Assembly: GCA_029204225.1 (NCBI GenBank)
Contig: MU832597.1
Location: forward strand, 1 to 64,000
Reading direction: 5' to 3'
DNA from: Diphasiastrum complanatum
Lineage: Eukaryota > Streptophyta > Lycopodiopsida > Lycopodiales > Lycopodiaceae
Length of the DNA stretch: 64,000 bases
A model generated the notes under the pieces. It ran no database searches and was not told the DNA's origin. It saw only the letters and a program-made list of their open reading frames with translations. The translations under genes and the position numbers were made by a program. Below, in pieces: positions 1 through 13,181 of the stretch (within the stretch, counting starts at the first letter, position 1; each line of letters begins with the position of its first letter).

Positions 1-2067
1 TTCACGAGCTTGGATCACAAACCAACCTCCTTGATTTTGAAAGATAGCCATGATCTTGATATTTTAATTAGTCTCTCTAAAGATTAGAAATAATGAACAT
101 GCACATACAAAGATGCAACACTAAGGGGCCAAAGGATGCAACCCCAACCCCCCCTCTCTTCAGAAGGTGAAATGAGTCCTTTCCTCCCACAAGCATTGTT
201 TATATAGACCAATTGCCCCTCCTGTCTACAAGAATTGCCTCTCCTGATTACAAAATTGGGGTTTGGTAGTCTCATGTGCATTGTTCCAAAATTCCTACTA
301 CTTCATGTTAGAAGCCAAGAGCTCCAAGCTCCTCTCCCCAAGCCATCCAGTGTGTAGAATGAATCTCCTTCCATCCATAGGCAAGCCTTTAGCCCACTGC
401 CTGTTATTATTCAACCCAATCAAGTGTTCATCATGAATTGAAGGCTACAACCCTTGAGCTTTGATAGCACTCCTCACTTGAAACTAGTTATTTGAATAGC
501 CACCTTGTCAATTGTCTTTTCATCGAGAAGCCAAGGTTGTTAAAGTCGATTCACATAGCTAGCAACTTGGCTATAAGTAGGTTGAGAAGTGGTCGCTTTG
601 GTGGGAAAATTCAGCAGTAGATCTTCGACTAAGTATCTAAGTTTCTTGACATAACCTTTAAAGTTGACTTGTCCTCTTTCCAAGATCGCACTTGCCATTG
701 TTTCCTTGATATTTCTTGTGTGTAACATGCTGAACCTTCCATGGTATACTAGGTTTTCCTTGGTTTTTCCCTTTATAGATAAACCCATCTTTGGATTGAG
801 CACAAAGAGGTGTGCGTAAATGTTCTCTCTTCTTTTGCGACCAGTTGAACTTTGGACTAAAGCTTCGCCTTAGTGCTAGAGATTTCTAGCACCTTGTGAA
901 ACTAGCTAGGAGTTTTGGAATAGGTACATTCTTGGTGGCTGGCACTGAAAGAGACCTCTTGAGTGGTTGGAAAGTGGCACTTTTCACAGCGAGTTTCAAC
1001 ATCAATCTCGTATATTCATTCCCAAAAGCACTAACCAAATGCTCTAGAGATGAACCAATATATTAGCATTTTGGCTCGTCTTAGGCTGTTTTCACACACA
1101 AGGGGGTGCAAGAGTGACGATCATAGTTACACATACCCCCTCATTTCTTCCCTCTTTTTCGTCTTTCTTCATCCCCATTTCACACACAAATGTGCATAGT
1201 GGGTCTCTTGGCTTATAAAACCTTCCTAGCCCTTTTCAACTTATAAAATCTTAAGTTATGAAAATTGCTTCAGATTCACACCTTTCACCCAAAATATAGA
1301 TACCTACGGCCCGCCCATTCAAAACATACGCTTGGTGGGCCTTTGTTCTCTCTCCTCTATCCAATAACAACCAACATGATGTTCTCCACCTAAAAATTCA
1401 GATCTCAAGGTCTCCTAGAAAGTAGCGGCCCTACAATAGTGGAGATACCAGAGGGGTAGTGCCCGGCATCTTCACTTACTCCAAGTCAGCATTTTTTGCT
1501 TTCTTATGTGAAATGGGGTAATGGCCTTCCTATCTTTTCTCTCCAATGAGCTTTGAGTTTTTTTGACGAATAGACATGCCTTAGGCCTGTGTGTGAAAGC
1601 ACACTTAGGTATTGTCCCCACTAGCTTTTGATGGTCTTCCTTTACTGGTTTGCATCAAAGTAACTGTTTCTTCTTGAAGCTTTATATCTTAAGTTTCAGA
1701 AACAGCCATGTAACCAGGCAGAGTACATATAATAAGACTCACCAAATAAACATCGAACCAGACAATCAAGCAAGGCTACTAACAAACTCTAAGCTTTCTG
1801 TCCCACTTTGAGCGTCTTAACACACTAGGATCTTTGCCTACTCTCACACCAACGAATTCCCAGAGCTGTGGCCCAATTGGCCTGCATAGAATTTATGCTG
1901 TTGAGAATCAGCGAGTCATTGAATCGTTTCACAAAAAAATTATCCCAGAATTGAGGAACGTTTTATGTTTGTTGTTGTTGATGATATTTATTAGATTGAT
2001 ACTGTGCAGTTTGACATACCTTTCTGCCTAATAAGAAATTGATTTCTTTCATTTTGTTCACTTCAAG
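1..2067. other. Upstream stretch with no recognised gene
   Basis: No open frame here resembles a known family on either strand. The missing N-terminal exons of the LACS gene that starts to be readable at 2068 were looked for (plant LACS proteins have about 110 residues before the [14 protein letters not shown]-type segment) and were not found. They probably lie further upstream behind a long intron. A minus-strand open frame of 87 codons at 540-803 is the longest candidate and matches nothing I know. The stretch just before 2068 is pyrimidine-rich and ends in AG, as expected of a 3' splice site. Confidence 0.5.
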
Positions 2068-5000
2068 GGAGATCGGTGTGGAGTTTATGGCGCAAACTGT
2101 CCAGAATGGATAATTTCACTGGAGGTATGGAGCAAGTTTGCGATTTAGTGGACTTCATTTCCCACCTTTTGAAATGGTGCTGCATTCTGAAGCACATTCT
2201 TTTTTCAATAGAACACTTCAAGAGACTAGAGTAGATTATGGGTTATGCCGTGGCCTTATAATAGGATTCTTGCTCTTTTACTTAAAAGGACCAGACATAC
2301 TTAAACGGACCAGACATTCTAAGTCAGTGGCATCTATTGCAAAAATATTATTTATTTGGTGATTTCAAGCTCTGAAATGCTTGTGCAGGCATGCAATGGG
2401 CACAGTATCTACTGCGTCCCGCTCTATGACACTCTCGGTATGATTCTAAATTTCCTTAAGAGTCTTTGGCATGTTGTTTCCGCTTGCCTTTTTATATTAG
2501 TTTTTTGGTCACTGAGCACTTGTCGCTGTGGTTAATTGCTTTTTGCTTTTAATTAAGCTGCAGTAACATCTTAGGATTGAAACATTGATAGCAGTTGATA
2601 TTGGGATCCTTAGTTTTTTTTACTGCGAAACGGCTTCTCTTGGCCTTCAACTATGTACGATTATTTTGGGGTGTGGGGTTTACACTGCTTGCACTAAACT
2701 TTGGTGCATTTATCTTCAGGGGTGGGCGCAGTGGAATTCATCATTGAACATGCTGAGGTTTCCATTGCTTTTGTTCAAGAAGCCAAGCTTCCTCTGGTAT
2801 GTCAGCAATTTTTCATGATAATATAGACAACAATGATCAGATTTTTTGGAGCATCCATTATTTGTGGTTGATCAGACCCCCATATTTAGTTTACAATAAC
2901 TAGGTTACTGATTTGGTTTGGTTTGGTTTGGTTTAAGCTTTCATCATCTTTCCTTCTTACTGAAGTTTCCTGTTACAGATGTTACAGACATTACCAAAGT
3001 GTGCACAAGTTCTGAAAAGTGAGTGCATCTAAGTTGGATGGATATAGTCTATTTCCTACTTTTCACATTCTCTAATAAATTAATGGAAAAAATGTGTACC
3101 TCACTCTTTACGTTGAGAATGGTGCTTCCAAATTGCAGAAATTTTTATGTTTTTGCTTTGCAGGACTTGTAAGTTTTGGTGCTGTAAGCAATGAGCAAAG
3201 GTCTCAAGCTGAGGGTGCAGGGGTTGCGATCTATACATGGCATCAATTTTTGGAGTTAGTGCGTACTTTCTAGCTTTTAAGAACAATTTCTATGATTGTT
3301 CTGTTTCTTAGAGAAAGGTTTTTGTGTAAACTTTCTTGATCTCGAGGATGCTCTATAAATTTTGTTGTTTTCCTTGAATAAAGATACCTATTCACATTCT
3401 TAATCAAAATTTTCAGGGTCAAGACCACGCTGTGGATCCTACACCGCCAAGGCAAGATGATATTTGCACAATTATGTACACTAGTGGAACAACAGGAGAG
3501 CCAAAAGGGGTTCTTTTGACAAATGACAGCATTGTCAATTCTATAGCTGGAGTTGATCATTTCCTTGCATGTTTCAATCAGACGGTAAGAACTACATGTC
3601 ATTAATGCACTTCACCAGTCTTAAGTCATGGAGTTCTGTGGCCTGGTTCATTTTCTTTTATTATTTGCTGCAGAATATCAAACTTCTAATACTTTAAAAT
3701 ATATATGTTTTAGCCTTCCAACTATACTAACTTAAAGCACTTTTTCCATAAAGTGCTGGGACGCTGGCATTTGATTTGTTGCTGCTTGTAAGTAGTTGAT
3801 AATATTGCTGTGCTTTATTGTGGTGAAACTTGAACTGTCTGCATGAAATTTTCACTCTAAAGCCCATCTGAAGTCCAGTACATAGTCTGAAACGCACTCA
3901 AAGTCCAATTTGTAAGAAATGAAGGAGGAAAATATGTCTAAAAAGCCTGGTAGTATTAAAACTTATAAGGACTTAAGAGTAAGTTTTGGCCTTGCCTTGC
4001 AAAGGCAATACTATGTGTTGAGGTTGGTCAATGGAGTTTGGAGAAAAGTCAACATTAAAGGAAAAAGAATGATTGTGGTCTTAAGTTCAAGCTTGTTTTG
4101 TTTTGTTTTACTGAATCGACAGAAATCTCTTACTTTTCCTGTTTATTGAATATGCAGGCAGATGAAAAGGACACTTATTTGTCATTTCTTCCTCTTGCAC
4201 ACATATTTGACCGTGTTGTTGAGGAATTTTGTATCTACAAGGGTGCTTCCATCGGATTCTGGCAGGGTGTAAGTGTCAATTTTTCCTTTTATAGTATTTA
4301 CTATGGAACTGAAGGCTCTCATTTTAGCTATGAAGTATCCTTTAATTTTGAGAATAATCAATAATCTTGTAGCAGAGTGTGCAGTTGCTGGCCATCATTG
4401 CTCTTTTAAGCTTTCATGTGCTTAACCAGGATGTGAAGTTGCTTGTGGACGATGTTGGTGAATTGAGGCCAACACTATTTGCAGGGGTCCCAAGGGTATT
4501 CGAACGAATCTATTCAGGTGAAATGTGATGCATGCATGAAAGCAAACCTTTTCTAACTTAATTTTTGCTTTTTGAGCCATCCTTGATATTTGTTATTCTC
4601 TTTTGAATAAGTTTTGAGTGGTGTGTTACTGCCTGCCCAATTTTCAGGTATCCAGTCCAAGACAACACAGGCAGGGGGATTAAGAAAGCTTATTTTTGAC
4701 TTCGGCTACAACTAGTATTGTGCCCTGTCCTGCTCAAACGATTTCTTTATTAGTTTTTCTGTGTGCCAAAATTGTTCATTTTGACGTTCCATAAACTATC
4801 TGTCTATGAAGATAAGTATAATCTGGAACGTACTACTACCTACATAAGTAGCAAGCTTCACATTCACATTCTATCGCTTGCAGCAAACTACATTGGTTGA
4901 AAAAAGGATTGAAACACGCCAAAGCTTCTCCACTGTTTGACAGGCTTGTTTTTAGCAAGGTCAGAAAGTCTTATATGTTCTACTTTTTTCAGGAAGGACA

Positions 5001-8000
5001 GTCAGATGTTATTGATAGAGAGTCAAATGCATCAGGCTGCAACAACGCCTTTGCTCAATGATTGGATTTGTTACTATATTTAGGTGAAACAAGGCTTGGG
5101 AGGAAGAGTTCGTGTTGTTGTGTCTGGTGCAGCCCCACTGGCACCTCATGTGGAGGAATTTTTAAGAGTGGTTACATGTGCATATGTCGTTCAGGGTTAT
5201 GGTAAGTTTCATCTTCCTAATTTGAATGCCTGAAAGAGTACACAAACATAGGAACGTCATATGACTCTTTCTTCCATTAACCATTTTATATTGGCTTCTC
5301 CATCATCTATAATATCATAAACCTGAAATGACGTCTGCATTTTTTAACACATCTTTTGAAATTTGTTGCACTGAGTTAAAAGCATAACATCAATACAGAA
5401 CACAGAACAGAGAAGAGAATGCAAATTTATTGAGAGTTTTAGAAACATTACCGTCATTGGAATAACAACAATCTCCACAGGAAGTTGTTGATATTAACTG
5501 AGCTAATTTGATGCTAAACTGAAGCTAAACTGAAGTAATCTACGAGCTTGCTTGTAATCAACGAACCATAAAAAATGTGGCTCATGGGCTTGGGCCTAGA
5601 GTCATGAGCCGGGGTTGAAGCCCCCATAAGGACCACTTCACTCATAAACTACAACACCACTTCACTCATAAACTACAACACCACTTCACTCATAAACTAC
5701 AACAAATGCATAATGACATATTAAAACACTGTGGACCCACGGTCCATCTATACATTTCCCTGTTCATGATACTTTGTCCTGTAACTCTCCCGTAAAAAGA
5801 CACTATCCTCAGTATCGACCTTAGTTGCCCGTTCCGGATCAGAATGCGTTCCGTTCCGGAACTTCACCAAATTTTGTTTAAAAAAAAATCGAAGTATTAA
5901 GGAACAAAATAGCGATTCTAGGATCAACGTGAGCTTAAGATCGTGGATCAGGTAGCGATTCTAGGATCAACGTCAGCTGCAAGAATTTCATTCGTTTTTG
6001 CCAGATCTTTTGGCTGTAAGAAGCTCTCTATCAGCAATCAGACAAGATATGCATTATCTAGCGGACACGGACATGGAAATAGAGGGTGAGTTTTCAAATA
6101 TAGCATTAAATTTCGTGCATAACCAATATGGAACGCAATGCAGAAAAAAAGGGCCAGTCATCTGAATATGTGCACAGCTCAGTGACAAACTAGCACAGCA
6201 GCAACAAAAAGCCATATAAAAAATATACCCAAATGAGTATGACAGAGATGGAGAACGTGACAGTAACTGATATGGTGGTGGTGGTCCATTGCGGTATAAG
6301 GGAAACTATAGACATCGAGCTGGTCCTTATGATCGCCCCAGTGCTGGCCGTGGAGGTCGCTCATCTTATGATCGCAACTGACTGATGACGAATCTTAAAA
6401 AATATCTACACTAAAGAAGAAACCAAAAAGTGGGGACACAATTCTATTCAAAAGGAATCGCAAAATGTCTATATGCTAATGATGGAACTTGAATACTTGT
6501 AAGTCGTAACTCTGACAAAATATTTGCTCTGACTCTGAGGCATGCTTTGGACTGTAGTAAAGATACCACAGTGACCAGGGAACATGGGAACATGACGTTT
6601 TGGATATGCCATGCATTCCCAGAGTTTTCCTGGTTTGGAATGTGCACGGGGATGTGACAAGGGACGTGCTCCCAAGACTTGAGAATGCATGGGAATGCGT
6701 CCCCTGGATCCAAAAGTCTTAAAATCAAGGGAGGAGACAAGGACCTTACATATATTTTGTTTACTAAATACTATATAGCATGCTGTTGCATAAATACAGT
6801 ACTCATTCTCCGTTTCTTTATAAAGAATATAATTTGAAGCTGCAAATATTTATAAATGTCGAGTTCTTATGTGTATGTCAATATATGAGTATCTTCTTGT
6901 TATGTCACTATGATAACATGACATTAACGTTGGAGCCACAAATGAATATATTGTTGTTGAGTGCTGACTGTGGAGCACATAGCAATACGAATGCAACAAT
7001 GGACAAGATGAACAAGATGTTAGAATCATGTTACAATATTTTCATTAGATGATAACATGTTCCGTAGTTCAGTTCCGCAGATCTGTTCAGCTAAAAAACA
7101 AGTTCAGCTGAAAATGTTCAACCTACTACTTCACATTCTCTCATCACCTACAAGGATCCTCGGTGTGTAGCCCTTTTGTTGCATGAGATGTCCCTAAACG
7201 GAGAGTCTTTGCTCAGCCAGAGATTCATATACACAGACTTAGATTATAGCTTTCTTCTCCAGGAGGAGAGCTCGGGTGGATTTTAGAGACGGATGATGAG
7301 GATACTCCTATTCCTATGAGAGATCGACATCGTGATCAGCGTCAGTGTACAACATATCACAGATCTGATATTTGGACCTCTAGAGGGAGAGCTTCTATCA
7401 AAAGGCGACATCCCAGTCATCTGTAGGTTTGAAATCTTGTTACGGCAGGCAGAAAAGTTTTTCTTTATGTTGCTATACTGAACCGTTCCATGCATCAGGG
7501 CAGGCAAAAAAGTTTTCTTTGGGTGGCTGTATTGAACCGTTCCACTCATTAGTGGAGACAGTTTTTCTTTAGGTGGCTGTATTGAACCATCCCACAATGT
7601 AACTATAGCAAGATTACGATAATAAAACTTGTGATGCTGTTGTGTGACACGAAATCTATGGATATTTATAGGGTAGACAGAAAGTTTGTTAGGATTGGTC
7701 CTATGCCTGCCGTAATGAGATTTTAAACCTAAAAGAGAACTTTTCTGTCTTTAGCAATTAGCAGAGTCACTGCTATATTGAGCCGTTCCGTGCATCAGGG
7801 CAGGCAAAAAAGTTTTTCTTTGGGTGGCTCTATTAAACCGTTCCACTCATTAGTGGATGCAAAAAAGTTTTTCTTTAGGTGGCTGTATTGAACCATTCCA
7901 CAATGCGACTATAGCAAGATTATGGTAATAGAGCTCGATGCTGTTGTGTGACATGAAATCTAATCATTCTTTTGCTATGGAAGAAAGTAACTCAAGCTAC

Positions 8001-11000
8001 TGGACAGGCACAGGGCATAAAACAATGTTAAAACTTCTTTTGCAGGGGAACAATCAAGATGGCAGATTTTAGGATTGTTAGAACTTGAAGCACCATCCTT
8101 GCGTCACTCGATTCTATCATGGAGATTTTATCGTTTGTCATGAATTTTTGTATATTCCATGGTAGTCATGAGCAGGTGATGCTGTTATAATAAAATTACT
8201 TTGCTTGGGAATGTTTTGAACTGATGCATTCCAGTCACTATCTACTGCCAGCCAAATAATGTCTAGTATTCAGCTCGGTGACATATTTTTTCTGTAGAAG
8301 ATGTACTTCACAAACCAAAGTGGTGTATTATGGGATATTTATACCTTTAATTCCCTGATTATATGCTGATGTTCCACGAACATCCAATATCTGCATATTT
8401 TAGATCGACCACCTGAGTTATCAAGATTCAAATTTCTTTTCCAAATCTCTTTTTAAAGATGCAAATTCAGTATGTTTTTCTTCATAAGTAAGAAATATAT
8501 TGTGGAAGGTCTCATTCAAGAATTTTGAGTGACACAAAGGATTTTTTGGATGCCGGGTAGGGGCGATAAAAGTGGCAAAAGTGGTATTTTGCTCTTCTTT
8601 TAGAATATTGAACATATTTCAAGTTTCCTCAGTCTAGAAGTTCAAAGGAAGAGTGATTGAGGCTAGTTAGAACTTTCATACATGTTCTTCTTTGAGCTGA
8701 TTGAGCTCTGATATTTAACCAGTACAACATTATTGTGCTTATTGTTTGATATATGCTTTAGATCATTAGTGGACAATGGAATGCAAGGGGATTTTAGCCG
8801 AGAGTGGAACAGCAAAAAAGTATAACACAATGCAGTGTGTTCAAGATAACATGGAGTCAAAATTAAACATAGAAGAGAGACATGATTAAGGATGCAGTGA
8901 AGACATCTTTTAATATTGTATAGGAACCATTGCCATCAGTTCTAACTTCTAAGTAGGTAAAGCAGAATGTGGAGAATTCAGGGCCAACAATGGCAACAAA
9001 AACATTATACACTATTGATTACTATGATCCTAAGGAAGATGCTATCCCTCTCGATTGGCATGATCTCCTGGACATTGAGCTGACTCTCTGTAAGCAATCA
9101 GAAAGTTCTCCAAATTTGGAGAGAGTTCTTGGACCTTAAGGCTGCCCTGAACATGAGCACACATGTGCTTGGCATTATGATTCAATGGTGGTCTCAAATA
9201 TAGCTCAGAGTCATATGCATTTAGTCTCATCTTATTTCACACTTCGAGACTTTGTCAACTGTCTTAACGTGTTTGAAGCAACTGTGGCATGGAAAATTTG
9301 CCTAAACTCATGAAACACAATTGAAATAAAAAGCATCTACTTACCAATTAATCAAAGCTAACTGGCTAATAACCATAAGTAGCAAAAACTTGTGTCAACT
9401 TTTCACAAAGAGCATGGAGTCTGTTCAGGATAAACAATTTGAAGATTTCACTAAACATTGGCTCAAAAAAATGTCTGTTAAAGATCAAGCAAGATAGTTT
9501 GCCAAATAGGAGTGTGTCCATTTTTCATTGATTAAATTGGAGAACAACAATCTCAAGCATATCCATTGTCGAATCAGCTAACAAAGTTCCAGACAAGCCT
9601 CAAGTAACATGGTAAATTATAAATTGTATCGGGGCCTGGAGCTATCGAATGAAGGCGGACTTGCTAGGTAGGAAATATTCTTAGTCCTACAAAATATCTT
9701 AACTGCTCAACATTGTTTTTTAAACATAGGTGGTTTTGTTGAATAGGGCTGGAACGTTGTTATCAATGCTCTGAAATGGCTGGTTACTGAATTTCCTACA
9801 ATGCAATCCGTCCTTGTCACTCTTGCTTTGAGATGATTTCATCTAAAACAATTTTGAAACTAAAGAACCAAGTAGGTCAAAAACTGGATATGAGTGCTGG
9901 AGACAGAGAAAGCTTCTCCCAGGGAGAACATTTTATCTTGTCGATTGAGAATTCAAGTAGGCTACATGGAGATAAGAATTCCTGGAAAAGCTTGTTAGCT
10001 CTCATGAGGCTTTTTCAAGTGAGACATGGCTATCTTGTATTTTTTCAGACTAATCCTTCACTAGACATGATTCTGCACATCCTCAGGTGCATGTCCAACC
10101 TCTAGATACTGCATATACATTTTTATTTGAGTAAGGTAACTTTACTACTGACTTAAACTCTTGAGATATGTAAATTTCTCTTACCAATTTCAGCGACCTA
10201 CATCCTCTCTTCTTATTTCCAGGTCTTACAGAGACATGTGCTGCAAGTTTTATCACAGTTCCAGATTTGTTATCTATGCAAGGGACTGTTGGGCCCCCTA
10301 TGCCAAACATTGAAGTTAGACTTCAGTCTGTCCCAGAGCTTAACTATGATGCTCTTGGAGAAGTTGCTCGTGGAGAAGTTTGTGTAAGAGGAAGAACATT
10401 ATTTGTGGGTTACTACAAGCGTGAAGATCTTACTAACGAAGCCTTGGTTGATGGCTGGTTCCATACAGGTTCGTTTTTTGTTCTTAGAATTGACGCTTTA
10501 TGGTTCCCAGGTTTTTAAGTCATCCCAAGCAAAACAAATGAATCTGCTGTTGTTGCTATGATGAAACCTTGATACGAACTTGATGTCATCCCTCATTTTT
10601 TTCTTGTTCATTGTCCTTATCTTGCAGGAGATATTGGTGAATGGCAGCCTGATGGGGCATTAAAAATAATTGACCGAAAGAAGAACATTTTCAAGCTTTC
10701 TCAAGGAGAATATGTCGCTGTTGAGAATCTAGAGAATGTCTATGGCCTGTGCTCTGCTATTAACATGGTATGTTCGTGGCTTGCTTTTATAATACTATAG
10801 TGGTGATCAAACCAGATTTCATGTCTTAAATTGAGATTTTTTGATATTACGCAAATTTTTCAGTCAGGTGGGATTATATAGACAACTTGTTTGTAAGACA
10901 TTTGATCCTGAAATTCTCTTCTCTAAAAAAAGGTTATTACTTCTGTTGGAAGTTTTATACATTGCAAAGGTTGATACGAAAGCTTAATTTGATTTCTTCT

Positions 11001-13181
11001 TACTGAATCACCTGATGGATAACAACGAGTATAGTCTCTTTTCTGTTAGATAATTGATTAATATGTTGCTGTTTCAAGTTCCGATTGAAAGGAACAATTT
11101 CTCTCATTTCTTAAAAAATAAGTAGTTTGACATCATTAGAGGCCAGAATTATTTGATAAATCATTCTTTGAACACTTTAGTGTTTTTGAAAACTTTTGTT
11201 AATAAACATGAATCATAATGAGGTATAGCAATGGTAAAATTTCTCAAGATAATAATGAGAGCCATGGGATGCAGTATGAAACGCAAGGCAGATGGCTGGA
11301 TTCAATTTATCTCTAATTCCCTGTCATTTGAATGAACTTGTCCTTCTAATATTAACCATTCTTCTAAGCTATTCAGTAATAATGAAATCTGAACTAAAGT
11401 ACTGATTGGTCAACAATCTCCTATGAGATGACATGATCATTAGTGGTGCGGTTTTGCTGTTTTAGCGAAGAAAAAAACATGCAAAGTTTTGTGGTGCTTG
11501 GATGTCTAATCGTTGTTCTGCTACAGCAAATAGTCTATGCAAAATTTAAATGTATTGCTGTTGAAGTGAGCCACTAAAGTGTTTATGGCTGTTTTATCAG
11601 ATCTGGGTCTATGGAAACAGCTTTGAGTCAGTTTTAGTTGCTGTTGTTGTTCCAAACAAGGAAACACTTGAAAGATGGGCAAAGGAAATTGGAGAAGATC
11701 ATGATTTTTCAAGTCTATGCCAGAACCCAAGAGCAAAAGAGTTCATCCGAAAGGAACTTAACAATGTCGCAAAACAAAATGGGGTAAGTAATCGCAATGC
11801 CTAACAATGAAGCAAGGTCACTGAAATGGTGTCCTTGTATGTTATTTTTGAAAGCCACTGTAGTGAGAGTCTTCCTTGTTCCACTCCATGAAGCCAATAA
11901 CTGGTATACCAAAGGCTGTTTTCAAGTAGATTATCTGATTATCCAGTTCATGCATTTACAGCTCCAGGCCAGCTTGTTGACAGTTGAGTTTGTTATGTTG
12001 TACCTGTTGTTATAGGGACAATCTCCAATGGGTTCCCCAACTGAAAAAGCTATCAGGTTCTTATTGCATGCAAAGAACCCACCCTAGAGTTCTCTGCATA
12101 CCAGAGACTGCTCTGTTTTCCTGCAGCCCTTGCAATCTTTTCCTCACAAGTGCAATTGATGTTTTATTTTTGTTTGGTCACGTTCCAGAATGGAACCCAT
12201 TCCATTACGTGCAGATAAAGAGAATGCAATCTTTGCAATTCACTACTCACAATCTCTGGTGCTAAATATACAGAACCAGACACCTCAAGTTTACTCTATA
12301 TTTGAACCCAAAATTGTATACGGAAGGGATAATTCTTTTGAATTCTGAGTATCCTGCAGTATAGAGATAACGTTATTTTTTGTTTGTTATGTAGTTGCAG
12401 AATTGTTGATTGTTCAACATCTAGTGAATGTTCCACAGATCGATATAATTCTGAAACTGTTGTGCTCTGCATTTACAGCTCAAAGGTTATGAATGCTTAG
12501 GAGGTGTTATCTTAGAACCCACAGATTTTGATGCTGAAAGGGATCTTCTAACTCCCACTTTTAAAAAGAAGCGACCTCAACTACTTAAATACTATAAGGT
12601 ACTCGTAATAGCATTTCTTCGTTCTCTTTGTCCAATGTAATGTTCCCTTTAAGATATGCTATAGTGCCTTTTTGTTTAATCGATCAGTGGTTGAATCTTT
12701 GAGGACGTTTGACTGTATAATTGTGTCCTTAGTACTTACTACTTTCGCTGCCTAGCTTGTATTAGTGTAATAACAGATCATTCATCGTCTTGTTTCTAGG
12801 AAAATCCTGGAACCAGATAATTAAAATTTATTGCTAGTGCTTATATTTGCAATTTCTAAGCATATCCAAAATTGTGGACTTTAATTATAATTGCTTATCT
12901 GCTACCTTCTTGGTAGAAATCTTCCAGTAAGCCCCTCCACTTGTATGTACACTCAGAGTAGGGCTCGATGCACTCCGTCCATGCCAATCTGTAGTAGCGT
13001 ATGTAACCTTGATAGTGTTATTTATAGCATAAATGATGTCGAATTTTCAAAGAGAGAGTGGAAAGGTTCAAATTTCAATAGATTTTGTCATAGCTTGCTA
13101 TTTGAATGGACTTCAACGGATGTTTTGGATGTTTTGCAGGGTGCCATCGAGGATCTATATCAGCAGCTTAAGAAGAAATAA
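2068..13181 (+). CDS. Long-chain acyl-CoA synthetase, LACS4/LACS5-like (3' 16 exons)
   Basis: Activates long-chain fatty acids to acyl-CoA using ATP and CoA, for lipid and surface-wax synthesis; LACS4-type enzymes are usually ER-associated. Exons read by GT-AG junctions with consistent phase: 2068-2124, 2389-2437, 2720-2796, 2979-3018, 3164-3258, 3417-3584, 4158-4268, 4430-4517, 4648-4714, 4884-4959, 5084-5201, 10223-10468, 10628-10767, 11601-11783, 12479-12598, 13140-13181. They give 558 codons plus a TAA stop. Seen motifs: the AMP-binding P-loop [11 protein letters not shown] (exon 3417-3584), [15 protein letters not shown] across the 5201/10223 junction, DGWFHTGD across 10468/10628, and [15 protein letters not shown]. 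Similarity to Arabidopsis LACS4/LACS5 (about 666 residues) is clear to the C terminus, for example YKREDLT and [17 protein letters not shown]. About 110 N-terminal residues are missing from view. No stop or frameshift is seen, so the gene looks functional if the 5' exons exist. The LACS4/5 assignment is from memory of the family, not a search. Confidence 0.93.
5633..5704. repeat. Perfect 24-bp tandem triplicate
   Basis: Three exact head-to-tail copies of a 24-bp unit beginning CCACTTCACTC and ending CTACAACA, at 5633-5656, 5657-5680 and 5681-5704. The perfect identity suggests recent slippage expansion. It lies in the long LACS intron and has no evident function. Confidence 0.97.
6230..6384 (+). 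pseudogene. Gly/Arg/Tyr-rich coding-like fragment
   Basis: One plus-strand frame reads a low-complexity Gly/Arg/Asp/Tyr-rich tail (motifs [16 protein letters not shown] then a stop), resembling the C terminus of RGG-type RNA-binding proteins. It carries one internal TGA and has no visible upstream coding. It could be a retrocopied fragment of an RNA-binding protein or a chance low-complexity reading. Confidence 0.25.
7260..7440 (+). mobile_element. LINE ORF2 C-terminal remnant
   Basis: One plus-strand frame contains an acidic stretch followed by [11 protein letters not shown]. The minus-strand LINE tail at about 35.97-36.08 kb has the matching AHRDQRQCT in the same setting after an Asp/Glu-rich run. 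The match at nucleotide and protein level makes this a decayed copy of the same LINE family's C-terminal tail. Its ends are unclear. Confidence 0.4.
7467..7962. repeat. Imperfect ~190-bp direct duplication with internal short repeats
   Basis: Roughly 7467-7655 and 7769-7962 are diverged copies of one segment. Each contains repeated GGTGGCTGTATTGAACC-type units preceded by a TTTTTCTTT run and ends with a matching stretch around GATGCTGTTGTGTGACA. About 110 bp of unrelated sequence separates them. The origin is unknown; it may be the 3' region of a retroelement, because it directly follows the LINE tail remnant. Confidence 0.75.

Larger units (their letters stand above)
5202..10222 (+). other. 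5.0-kb LACS intron carrying repeat debris
   Basis: This intron interrupts the GYG|LTET motif of the LACS gene; the donor is GGTAAGTTT at 5201 and the acceptor TTTCCAG at 10222. It is about ten times longer than most other introns of the gene. It contains a perfect 24-bp triplicate (5633-5704), a degenerate Gly/Arg-rich coding-like fragment (about 6230-6384), a LINE C-terminal remnant (about 7260-7440) and a roughly 190-bp imperfect direct duplication (7467-7962). From 8 to 10.2 kb I see no recognisable element. Confidence 0.85.

Noticed and set aside
1834-2031. Possible upstream LACS exon
   Set aside because: No frame gives the expected pre-GDRCG sequence of plant LACS proteins, and stops intervene before the 2068 acceptor.
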